Shown here piece by piece: positions 1 through 6,545 of a stretch of 21,496 nucleotides of DNA. The stretch's first letter is position 1. The number at the start of each line of letters is the position of its first letter. The stretch spans positions 1 to 21,496 of the forward strand of contig JBCDKU010000044.1 of NCBI GenBank assembly GCA_038746265.1, written 5' to 3'. A model generated the notes under the pieces. The model worked only from the letters and a program-made list of their open reading frames with translations, had not been told where the DNA came from and did no database searches. Source of the stretch: JBCBKP01 sp038746265. Lineage in GTDB: Bacteria > Planctomycetota > Phycisphaerae > Phycisphaerales > UBA1924. Position numbers and translations under genes: made by a program.

Positions 1-311
1 GCGGCGCCATCGCGACCATCCTCACCCTGATCGGCCTGCGCCCACGCGACGCCGCCCTCGCACGGCTTCCGTCGGCCATCGACCGCGTCCTGCGCCGCCG
101 AGGTGTGCCACGCCCGCCGCACCGACCCATGCTCGCCCACCTCGCGGGCGTTGATCACGCCTTCAGCCAGTCCGAAGCGCGCACGCTCACCGAAGCCGCG
201 TCCGGCTTCCTCGCCGCCGAGTTCGGCGGTCAGCCGAGTGCCCGCGAGGCCGAGCGCTGGCTCGCCGACATCTCGGGTATGGGCTCAAGCCGTCCCGAGA
301 CCGCAAACTGA
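1..311 (+). CDS. C-terminal part of a probable DUF4129 / transglutaminase-type membrane protein (5' end outside window)
   Basis: The frame beginning at base 3 is open from the window edge to the TGA at 309-311 and gives about 102 residues. It has a short hydrophobic start (ATILTLIGL), then an Arg/Ala-rich helical stretch with RVLRRRGVPRPPHRPM, and later LTEAASGFLAAEFGG. This pattern (a one-residue-spaced 'RRGxPRPP' turn, then 'L..L...A...FGG') resembles the cytoplasmic DUF4129 tail found at the end of transglutaminase-like membrane proteins; that is family knowledge plus inference. An internal ATG at 129 would give only a fragment, so I treat the gene as truncated by the window. A likely terminator begins 46 bp after the stop. 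The catalytic part, if present, lies outside, so the function is not established. Confidence 0.5.
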   Translation, partial: GAIATILTLIGLRPRDAALARLPSAIDRVLRRRGVPRPPHRPMLAHLAGVDHAFSQSEARTLTEAASGFLAAEFGGQPSAREAERWLADISGMGSSRPETAN

Positions 312-357
312 CAACCCGATTCAAGGGGATTCGTCCTCCCGCTTGTGCCGTTGGCTG

Positions 358-401
358 AAGACAGCCCCCGCGCCGGTCGATGCCCAACGGGCCTGTCTTT
401 T
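358..401 (+). terminator. Probable intrinsic terminator of the upstream partial gene
   Basis: AAGACAG (358-364) pairs with CTGTCTT (393-399). An inner CCC/GGG extension follows across a single mismatch, and the stem runs into a short T run (398-401). It lies between the stop at 311 and the ribosome binding site of the PilZ gene at 406. It would therefore end the upstream transcript and makes the earlier GTG at 345 an unlikely start for the next gene. The loop is long (about 20 nt), so confidence is moderate. Confidence 0.45.
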
Positions 402-416
402 GACCGGAGGTGCACC

Positions 417-1268
417 GTGCCCGCAAGGCGTTCCAGAACCGACCGCTGGCGCGACGGACTCGCGCAGATCCAAAGCCGCGGCGGCGGTCTCGAAATCGCC
501 GTGGACCACGGCAGCCCGACCGACCGGCTGAGTGTCGATTCCATGCCCGCTGTGCCCGATCTGATCTGGCGTGTGCGGCTGCACGGTGTCGGCGAGGACG
601 AGATCGAGGTCGAGCACCCCGGTGCCCTCGGTCACCGCATGGACCTGCCCGCGGGCACGCCGCTGATCGTCGCGATGACGATCGGTCAGAACCGCTGGAT
701 GTTCCGCTCCACCGTCGCCGGCGAGCGCGGGCCCGAGCGCATCCGCCTGATCCTGCCCGAGACCGTCGAGCGCTGCACGCGCCGGAGCCAGCACCGCGTC
801 TCGACCGCCGAGTTGAACCTGCCGGCCGTCCGCTGCTGGGTCCTGAACGACCCATCGACCGCGACCAAGGCGGAGAACGCCGCGCGGGCCGAGTTCGGCC
901 AGGCAGACCCCGACGACACCTTCGACCTCGACCAACCGCCCGCGGGCGTGGATCTGGGTCGCGGCTTCCAGGCCGAGCTTGCCAACATCGGCGGCGGCGG
1001 TCTGGGCCTGATCGTGCAACCCGAGGAGGTCAGCGCGATCTCGGGCACTCGGCTCTACTACACCCGCCTTGATCTCCGACCGATTATCGCCCGGCCGCTC
1101 GAACTGACCGTCCGCATGGCCCACAGCCATTCGGACAGCCGGCAGGTCGTTCACGCTGGTGTGGCGTTCGATTTCGGGCTCAACCCGTCACACAAGGACT
1201 TCATCATCTCGCAGATCGACCGCTACACGCGGCATCTGCACGATGCCGCCCGGGCTGCGGCCGCCTGA
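417..1268 (+). CDS. PilZ-domain protein, YcgR-like c-di-GMP effector
   Basis: The protein has 283 residues. The GTG at 417 is chosen because GGAGG at 406-410 sits six bases upstream; a GTG at 345 is also in frame but lies before the putative terminator. Residues about 50-115 form a beta-rich N-terminal domain like the PilZN/YcgR N-domain. The C-terminal PilZ domain starts with the c-di-GMP-binding RxxxR motif (RRSQHR, R123 and R127). Its second motif reads NIGGGG (190-195), where the family usually has (D/N)xSxxG, so Ser is replaced by Gly. No membrane segment or signal peptide is visible, so it is probably cytoplasmic. Proteins of this type bind cyclic di-GMP and act on flagellar or pilus motors or on exopolysaccharide production; the target here is unknown because no motility gene is adjacent. 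Confidence 0.75.
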   Translation: MPARRSRTDRWRDGLAQIQSRGGGLEIAVDHGSPTDRLSVDSMPAVPDLIWRVRLHGVGEDEIEVEHPGALGHRMDLPAGTPLIVAMTIGQNRWMFRSTVAGERGPERIRLILPETVERCTRRSQHRVSTAELNLPAVRCWVLNDPSTATKAENAARAEFGQADPDDTFDLDQPPAGVDLGRGFQAELANIGGGGLGLIVQPEEVSAISGTRLYYTRLDLRPIIARPLELTVRMAHSHSDSRQVVHAGVAFDFGLNPSHKDFIISQIDRYTRHLHDAARAAAA

Positions 1269-1332
1269 CCAACTCGACGCCCGCGTCCCGTCGTCTCCCC
1301 GGGTTCCCGATGCACTGGTCCGACTTTTTGCC

Positions 1333-1338
1333 TAAACT
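1333..1338 (+). promoter_or_regulatory. Possible -10 promoter element upstream of rny
   Basis: TAAACT fits the TAnnnT form and the same hexamer occurs in front of pstS (13475-13480). No good -35 hexamer is seen at the usual distance. A start near 1345 would place an imperfect hairpin (GCCG.GGG / CCC.CGGC, 1347-1368) at the very 5' end of a ~320-nt leader. Sequence-only guess. Confidence 0.25.
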
Positions 1339-1407
1339 TTCGCAAAGCCGGGGGTTTATGCCCGCGGCCGATTCGTAGGCAGAAAAACACACCGTGAAAC
1401 CGCCGGC

Positions 1408-1424
1408 ATCACGCCCGGCGTGAT
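1408..1424. promoter_or_regulatory. 17-bp odd palindrome in the rny leader (operator-like)
   Basis: ATCACGCC (1408-1415), one central C, then GGCGTGAT (1417-1424) is a perfect inverted repeat. With a one-base centre it cannot form a good RNA hairpin, so a dimeric DNA-binding protein site is the more natural reading. The cognate regulator is unknown. Confidence 0.3.
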
Positions 1425-1498
1425 CGCGGCGGACACGACTTCCCGGCTCGCTCCAGCAACAACCGTTGCCAACCCCGCCGGACTTCACCGGATGACTA

Positions 1499-1519
1499 CC
1501 GCTCGGCCTGTCCGAGCGG
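1499..1519 (+). other. Stem-loop in the rny leader
   Basis: CCGCTCGG (1499-1506) and CCGAGCGG (1512-1519) form a perfect 8-bp stem with a 5-nt loop. No T run follows, so it is not a classical terminator. It may be a leader structure; RNase Y and RNase E genes are autoregulated through leaders in some bacteria, but applying that here is inference. Confidence 0.3.
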
Positions 1520-1667
1520 ACACACAACTCGGCCCTCGGCCCCCGGACGCGATGAAGCGATCCGGCCCGACCCGTCCGACGATCCGCCGCCGCCCACGCC
1601 GAAAGAGCGCACGCGCTCCCGCGTCTGCCGGTCTGCTCGACCAGAGCGGCTCGGAAGGAGGCGGCTA

Positions 1668-3299
1668 GTGCAACTCAACCCCGGCGAGCTGTTCACGCTC
1701 GCGCAGGCGGGCTCAGATTCCGGAAGCGGCGGCGTCTCGACGCTCGCCGCGATCCTCATCGCCGTCGCGTTCTTGGGCCTCGGCGTCTTCGGCGGCGTCC
1801 TGCTCGGACGTCTCCTGACGGGCCAGACCCTCGCCGGCGCGAAGGCCGAGGCCGAGCGGATCACCAAGCAGGCCCAAGACGACGCCGCCAACGCCGTCGA
1901 GCGGGCCAAGATCGAGGCCGAGCGCGAGATACTCGCGCGCAAAGAGAAGGCCGAAGCCGAGATCGAGGAGTCACGCAAGGAGCTCCGCGAGTCGGAGCGC
2001 CGGCTCTCGAAGCGCGAGGACCAGCTCGACAAACGCGAGGACACGCTCTCCCAGAAGGACACCGAGCTCGAGAAACAAGCGGGCCAGCTCGAGAAGCGTC
2101 GCCAGGAAACCGAGGCGGGCGAGCGCGATCTCGACCGCCGCCGCGGCGAGTTCGACGAGCAGCTCGAGAAGGTCGCGAGCATGAGCCGCGACCAGGCCCG
2201 CGAGCAGCTCCTCGCCCGCGTCGAGGAAGACTCCCGCCTTGAGATCGGCAAGCTCACCCGCAAGATCGTCGAGCAGGCCGAGGACGAAGCCAAGGAAAAA
2301 GCCCGCGAGATCACCCTCATGGCGGTCCAGCGGTACGCCACCGAGCACGCCTCTGAGAACACCGTCCGCAGCGTCGCGATTCCCTCCGACGACATGAAGG
2401 GCCGCATCATCGGCCGCGAGGGCCGCAACATCCGGGCGATCGAGAAAGCCACCGGCGCCGACATCATCGTGGACGACACGCCGGGCGTGATCATCGTGTC
2501 CTGCTTCGACAAGGTCCGTCAGGCGATCGCCGTGACGAGCCTCGAGCGCCTGATCGCCGACGGCCGCATGCACCCGACGCGCATCGAAGAGATCGTCGAG
2601 AAGACGAAGAACGAGATCAACGAGAAGGTCGTGCAGGTCGGCAAGGAGACCGCGCTCGAGGTGAACCTCGGCGGCTTCCACCCCAAGGTCTCCGAGGCGA
2701 TGGGCAAGCTGCACTACCGCACGAGCTACGGGCAGAACGTCCTGCGCCACTCCGTCGAGGTCGCGTACCTCTCGCAGATCATCGCCGAGCAGCTCGGCCT
2801 CGACGGCAAGCTCGCCCGCCGCTGCGGCTACCTCCACGACATCGGCAAGGCGATGGACCACGAGATGGAGGGCGGGCACCCCAAGATCGGCATGGACTTC
2901 GCCCGCCAGCACGGCGAAAAAGAAGAAGCCGTCCTCAACGCCATCGGCGGCCACCACGCAGACATCCCCTCCACGACCTTCTACACCCCGATCGTTATGG
3001 CGGCAGATGCGGTCTCATCCGCCCGCCCCGGCGCGCGCCGCGAGTCGATGGAGCGCTACGTGCAACGTCTGAACGAGCTGCAGGACATCGCGCTCGCGCA
3101 GCAGGGCGTCGTCGAGGCCCACGCCGTCCAGGCGGGCCGCGAGGTCCGCGTGATGATCGATGCGAACCGCGTGTCCGACGACGAGGCCTACCTCATCGCC
3201 CACGACATCGCCAAGCGCGTCTCCGACGAGATGACCTTCCCGGGCGAAATCAAGGTGACCGTGCTCCGAGAAACACGGGCAATCGAGGTCGCGCGCTAA
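1668..3299 (+). CDS. rny: Ribonuclease Y
   Basis: The protein has 543 residues, close to the usual ~520. GTG at 1668 is used with AAGGAG seven bases upstream. Order of domains: one N-terminal membrane helix (about 24-48), a long charged coiled coil (about 55-215), a KH RNA-binding domain with GRIIGREGRNI (245-255), and an HD phosphohydrolase domain. The metal site is visible as RHS (H361), LHDIGKAMDHE (H390-D391), GGHH (429-430) and AADAVS (D447). The enzyme is a membrane-anchored endoribonuclease that starts mRNA decay. Nothing essential is missing. It appears to be transcribed alone: a leader with possible promoter precedes it and a strong hairpin follows at 3320-3339. Confidence 0.97.
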   Translation: MQLNPGELFTLAQAGSDSGSGGVSTLAAILIAVAFLGLGVFGGVLLGRLLTGQTLAGAKAEAERITKQAQDDAANAVERAKIEAEREILARKEKAEAEIEESRKELRESERRLSKREDQLDKREDTLSQKDTELEKQAGQLEKRRQETEAGERDLDRRRGEFDEQLEKVASMSRDQAREQLLARVEEDSRLEIGKLTRKIVEQAEDEAKEKAREITLMAVQRYATEHASENTVRSVAIPSDDMKGRIIGREGRNIRAIEKATGADIIVDDTPGVIIVSCFDKVRQAIAVTSLERLIADGRMHPTRIEEIVEKTKNEINEKVVQVGKETALEVNLGGFHPKVSEAMGKLHYRTSYGQNVLRHSVEVAYLSQIIAEQLGLDGKLARRCGYLHDIGKAMDHEMEGGHPKIGMDFARQHGEKEEAVLNAIGGHHADIPSTTFYTPIVMAADAVSSARPGARRESMERYVQRLNELQDIALAQQGVVEAHAVQAGREVRVMIDANRVSDDEAYLIAHDIAKRVSDEMTFPGEIKVTVLRETRAIEVAR

Positions 3300-3319
3300 C
3301 GCGGCACGCTCAAAACGAG

Positions 3320-3339
3320 CCCCTTGCGCGAGCAAGGGG
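3320..3339 (+). terminator. GNRA-capped hairpin after rny
   Basis: CCCCTTGC (3320-3327) and GCAAGGGG (3332-3339) make a perfect 8-bp stem closed by a GCGA tetraloop, 20 bp after the rny stop. There is no T run behind it (AACTGC follows), so it could be a factor-assisted terminator or a 3'-end protecting hairpin. It overlaps the region where the next gene's start would be sought. Confidence 0.5.
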
Positions 3340-3360
3340 AACTGCACGCCGATCGCCCAG

Positions 3361-4305
3361 GTATCGCATCACATCACCGACGCGCAAGAGTCAACACCGA
3401 AGAAGAAGCGCAAGCCCACCTGGCGGCGCGCACTCGTCACCACAGCGCGCGCCGTCGCGGTCATCGTCGCGATACTCACGATCATGAGCTTCACGGGCCA
3501 TCTCGAGCACTTCCTCGTCTACTACCCTTTCAACCGCGAATTCACGACCCATCCCGCGATCGAGGACGTCGAGTTCCCGACCACCGACAGCCTCACGCTT
3601 CACGGCTGGTTCATCCCCGCGAGGAACCGCCCCGAGGACGCGGGCCCTGCACCGACGATCCTGCACACCCACGGCAACGCCGGCGCGATCCCGGAGCACG
3701 TCGAGTTCGTCCAGTGGCTCACGGCCGAGGGCTACAACGTCTTCCTCTTCGACTACCGCGACTACGGACGCAGCGACAACTCTCCGCGCCTCCGCAACCG
3801 CAACGACTTCATCGCCGATGCGAACGCCGCGCTCGACATGCTGCTTGACCGCGGCGACGTCGATCCCGATCGCATCGCCCTGCTCGGCTTCAGCCTCGGC
3901 TCGACGATGGGCGGCGTCATGGCATCGCAGCGCGACGAGATCGCCGCCGTCGTGCTCTGCGCGGGTTTCAGCAGCTGGAAGGGCGTCGCGGGAGACTACG
4001 TCCCGCTCCTCGGCCCACTCTTGCTGCGGGGCGGGAGCGATCTCAAGGATGCCGTCACGAACTATGGCGACCGCCCACTGCTCATCGCGCACGGCGACGC
4101 CGACGGCATCGTGAAGTACCGCCACGCCGCGATCATCGAGCAAGCCGCGAAGGACGCGGGCGTCGCCGTCGAGCTCTACACCGAGCCGGGCTCCGATCAC
4201 AACACGCTGCTGCTGCGAGAGGGTGTCCGAGCCGAGATCCTGCGATTCCTCGACCGCGAGCTCAGCGGTCCGCCGCCCACCCAAGTGACGGATCCAGCAC
4301 GCTGA
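3361..4305 (+). CDS. Membrane-anchored alpha/beta hydrolase (BEM46/ABHD13-like)
   Basis: From the first ATG (3484) the protein has 273 residues with an oxyanion-hole HTHGNAG (61-67), nucleophile elbow GFSLGS (Ser137), acid in GDADGIV (Asp206) and base in SDHN (His239). This is a complete serine-hydrolase triad of the BEM46/ABHD13-like group; the substrate is unknown. The same frame stays open upstream and encodes a typical anchor: KKKRK, then WRRALVTTARAVAVIVAIL, leading into SFTGH and the family's LVYYP motif. High-GC third positions continue there. No ATG, GTG or TTG exists upstream of 3484 in this frame. The best positional candidate is GTA at 3361 (reading xSHHITDAQ), one base from GTG, or an ATC at 3373. 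I give 3361 as the probable extent and 3484 as the conservative start. The 3' end overlaps the convergent parvulin gene by 44 bp. Confidence 0.8.
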   Translation, partial: VSHHITDAQESTPKKKRKPTWRRALVTTARAVAVIVAILTIMSFTGHLEHFLVYYPFNREFTTHPAIEDVEFPTTDSLTLHGWFIPARNRPEDAGPAPTILHTHGNAGAIPEHVEFVQWLTAEGYNVFLFDYRDYGRSDNSPRLRNRNDFIADANAALDMLLDRGDVDPDRIALLGFSLGSTMGGVMASQRDEIAAVVLCAGFSSWKGVAGDYVPLLGPLLLRGGSDLKDAVTNYGDRPLLIAHGDADGIVKYRHAAIIEQAAKDAGVAVELYTEPGSDHNTLLLREGVRAEILRFLDRELSGPPPTQVTDPAR

Positions 4306-5191
4306 TATCCGCGCGGCTGAGCAGTTCCCGCGCGAACCGCTCCATCTCGACCCGCTCCTTGCGTTCGCGAAGCCGAGCCGTCAGCCGCGGCCGCGCGTCC
4401 TCGAGCGAGACGCCGTCCGCCGGCATGCGCCGCTCAAGATAAAAAACCGCGTACCCCTCATCGAGCGCGACAACCTCGCTCACCGCGCCCACCTGCAGTT
4501 CAGACAGGACCGCGCGGACGGCACCCGGGTACGCCGGGTCGGCGAGGCTGATCGGGTCGAGCCAGCCGCCCGCGGCCGCCGTCGGGTCGATCGATCGCGC
4601 CCGCGCCGCCTCGGCGAACGACTCGCGCGACGCTCCGGCAACCAGCTCACGCTCCTGCGCCGCTTCCGCCCGCGTCGCCCGCGTGACCACCCGAGCGACC
4701 ACCCGCGGCCCGTGCGTCACGGCGTGGGCGAGCCGGACATCCTCCTCGGTGACCTCCGCCCGTCCGGCCGTCAGCAGCCGCAGCGCCGCGTTCCTGCGGA
4801 GCAGCGCGTCGAACCGTACGGGCCCGAGCCCGCGACGCCGCCGCAGCTGCTCGAGCAACGCGGGCGACGCGGATCCGAGCGACATCGAGAACCGATCCCG
4901 TTCCGCGTCGATCTGCTCCGCCGTGAGCTCAACCCCGCGCCGCTGCAGCTCGCGCGCGAGCAACGCATCGAGCGCCGCTTCCTCCGCGACCGCGGCACCC
5001 GCGGCCTCGGACAGCAGCGGGGTGAGCACGTCCCAACCGATCGGCCGCCCGTTCACGAGCAGCGGGGCGGACGCGGGCCGCTCCATGCGGGTCGTGGTGT
5101 CGCCAGTCGGTCCCGATCGGTCGGACGCCGTGCCGGCACAGCCCGAGAGCACGACCACCGATAGCAGGGCCAGGATTCGCTCTTTGTTCAT
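4262..5191 (-). CDS. Parvulin-type (PpiC/SurA-like) peptidyl-prolyl isomerase lipoprotein
   Basis: The protein has 309 residues, starting at the ATG whose complement is 5189-5191. The N-terminus is a lipoprotein signal: positively charged MNKER, hydrophobic core, and lipobox LSGC (Cys18), so the product is probably tethered in the periplasm. Residues about 43-150 (LLVNGRPIGWDVL... then repeated helices) look like a SurA-type chaperone N-domain. Residues about 160-255 match the parvulin fold: RVVTRATRAEAA, SFAEAARARSIDPTAAAGGW, LQVGAVSEVVALDEGYAVFYL. This suggests folding help for exported proteins. Longer in-frame extension to 5707 is rejected because it removes the signal peptide from the N-terminus and runs antisense through the divergent gene. 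No strong ribosome binding site is visible (GGGGCG just before the ATG). Catalytic isomerase activity is not guaranteed. Confidence 0.82.
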   Translation of the reverse strand: MNKERILALLSVVVLSGCAGTASDRSGPTGDTTTRMERPASAPLLVNGRPIGWDVLTPLLSEAAGAAVAEEAALDALLARELQRRGVELTAEQIDAERDRFSMSLGSASPALLEQLRRRRGLGPVRFDALLRRNAALRLLTAGRAEVTEEDVRLAHAVTHGPRVVARVVTRATRAEAAQERELVAGASRESFAEAARARSIDPTAAAGGWLDPISLADPAYPGAVRAVLSELQVGAVSEVVALDEGYAVFYLERRMPADGVSLEDARPRLTARLRERKERVEMERFARELLSRADISVLDPSLGWAADR

Positions 5192-5237
5192 CGCCCCGAG
5201 CCTACCGGCGACCCGATCCGCAAAGCGCTGCCGTGCG

Positions 5238-5243
5238 TAGCGT
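5238..5243 (+). promoter_or_regulatory. Possible -10 element directly before the zinc-ribbon gene
   Basis: TAGCGT ends five bases before the ATG at 5249, and no Shine-Dalgarno sequence lies in between. If used, transcription would begin at or next to the start codon, giving a leaderless mRNA. No -35 match is visible. The 57-bp gap to the divergent lipoprotein gene must hold both promoters. Confidence 0.2.
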
Positions 5244-5248
5244 TCGGT

Positions 5249-6358
5249 ATGACCCATACGGCCGGGCAGGACGCCCAAGCGCCAGCCAAACATGCGGCGA
5301 CACCCCAGCCCGCCCCGGCTCCGACAGCGCGGATCGTCTGCCCCTACTGCGGCGAGATCGGCCCGAGCGGCACCCCTTGCGGCTCCTGCGGCGGACGCTT
5401 CGACCCGCTCTCGCGGCAGGCAACCCAGAACAGCATGGGCCCGTGGTACGTCCGCGACCCCGAGCACCCGCACCGACCGGGCGCGAGCTTCGAGACCATC
5501 GCCCGCCTCGCCCGCCGCGGCAAGATCACGCCCGACACGATCCTGCGCGGGCCGACGACGCACCAGTTCTGGACGCTCGCCAAGTGGACACCGGGCGTCG
5601 CCGAGCTTTTCGGCGCGTGCCACTGCTGCGGCGAGGAGGTCACGGACGACGCGTACCTCTGCGCCGCGTGCGGCACGCCGCTGCAGTTCGACCGCGATCG
5701 CCAGCACCTCGGTTTGCAGCCGGTCCGGCAGTTCGCTGGGCTAGGCCCTGCACCGAGCCGGCCTGTCGTGCAGGGTGCTCCGCAAGTACAGCAGCCGCCG
5801 CCGACCGCCGTTTATCACGAGGACGATTCGTTCAGCGCGCCGCCGACCACAGCAGAGACCGCCGGCATCGGACCGACATCCGAAGATCCCGTCGATGCCG
5901 CGGGCGACGTGACGGTTGATGCTGCGCCAGCCCGCAGGCGAAACTCAAGCGGCCGTCAGTTTGCGCTCGCCGCGTGTCTGCTTGTGGCGATCGCGGGATG
6001 GGCGACCGCGGTGGTTCTGGTCGCCCAGCGTCCCGCAGCGACTCCAGACGAACCGTCCGTTCCGGCCGAGACCGATACAGCCGAATCACCGGCACCGAAC
6101 ACCGAGACACCGGCCGCGCGAACACAGCCAGAACCGGAGCCTGTGGTTGAAGAGTTGATCAAACCCGAGCCATCAGAGCCCACGCTGCGTGACCGCGTGT
6201 TCGAGCTCGTCGATCTCGGCACGATCGAGGGTGTCGATGAGGCGATCAAGCTGCTCGAAGCCGCGGATAAGAAGTCGGGTCTCGGCGAGGACGACACCAA
6301 GCTCCTCGAGATGGTCCGCAAGCGGGCCGAGCGGCTCCGCTTGAGAGCGATCCCCTGA
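5249..6358 (+). CDS. Zinc-ribbon / GYF_2-type single-pass membrane protein of unknown function
   Basis: The protein has 369 residues. A first zinc ribbon lies at 31-49 (CPYCGE ... CGSCGG) and a second at 124-142 (CHCCGEE ... CAACGT). Between them (about 65-117) is a domain with GPWYVRD, IARLARRGKITPDTI and QFWTLAKW, the layout of the GYF_2 protein-interaction domain. A Pro/Ala-rich linker (about 150-230) leads to one membrane helix (about 238-259: FALAACLLVAIAGWATAVVL), another acidic/Pro-rich linker, and a helical C-terminal segment (about 312-369). The zinc/GYF part precedes the helix without a signal peptide, so it is probably cytoplasmic with the C-terminus outside; that orientation is inference. 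No enzyme motif is seen. It is divergent from the parvulin lipoprotein, and the start codon lacks a visible ribosome binding site. Confidence 0.7.
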   Translation: MTHTAGQDAQAPAKHAATPQPAPAPTARIVCPYCGEIGPSGTPCGSCGGRFDPLSRQATQNSMGPWYVRDPEHPHRPGASFETIARLARRGKITPDTILRGPTTHQFWTLAKWTPGVAELFGACHCCGEEVTDDAYLCAACGTPLQFDRDRQHLGLQPVRQFAGLGPAPSRPVVQGAPQVQQPPPTAVYHEDDSFSAPPTTAETAGIGPTSEDPVDAAGDVTVDAAPARRRNSSGRQFALAACLLVAIAGWATAVVLVAQRPAATPDEPSVPAETDTAESPAPNTETPAARTQPEPEPVVEELIKPEPSEPTLRDRVFELVDLGTIEGVDEAIKLLEAADKKSGLGEDDTKLLEMVRKRAERLRLRAIP

Positions 6359-6458
6359 GAACGCAGCTCGTCTCGAGGCCGATTCGGAACGATCCGGCCC
6401 AGATCGCAACCGAACAGCCCGATTCCGCGAAATGATTTGTGATCCGACGCGATTCATC

Positions 6459-6477
6459 CGGGAGGATTCCGCTCCCG
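6459..6477 (+). terminator. Weak terminator-like hairpin between the zinc-ribbon and pseudopilin genes
   Basis: CGGGAG (6459-6464) pairs with CTCCCG (6472-6477) around a 7-nt loop and is followed by TTT. A second small stem, TCGCGG (6489-6494) with CCGCGA (6503-6508), follows in the pseudopilin leader. Both stems are only 6 bp, which is common by chance at this GC content. Confidence 0.25.
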
Positions 6478-6545
6478 TTTCGCTTGCATCGCGGTGTTCT
6501 TTCCGCGAGGATCAGGAATCAGAACTGCAGAAGGAGATCGGCCCC

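Larger units (their letters stand above)
1269..1667. other. 399-bp non-coding region / rny leader
   Basis: No convincing gene is present; short open frames here have no recognisable protein and no ribosome binding site. The region contains a TAAACT -10-like box (1333-1338) followed by an imperfect hairpin (1347-1368). It also holds a 17-bp odd palindrome (1408-1424, ATCACGCC-C-GGCGTGAT) and a perfect stem-loop (1499-1519, CCGCTCGG/CCGAGCGG with a CCTGT loop). The last ~140 bp are GC-rich with no structure I could support, ending in the rny ribosome binding site AAGGAG (1655-1660). Confidence 0.5.

Noticed and set aside
1496..2957. Long minus-strand frames opposite rny
   Set aside because: Ser/Arg-rich or Leu/Asp/Val-rich translations mirroring the coiled-coil codons of RNase Y.
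5192..5707. N-terminal extension of the parvulin lipoprotein
   Set aside because: It would bury the lipoprotein signal and overlap the divergent zinc-ribbon gene.
6432..6545. Earlier ATG for the pseudopilin
   Set aside because: It adds 38 residues before the class III signal, which is normally very close to the N-terminus; GTG 6546 has AAGGAG.
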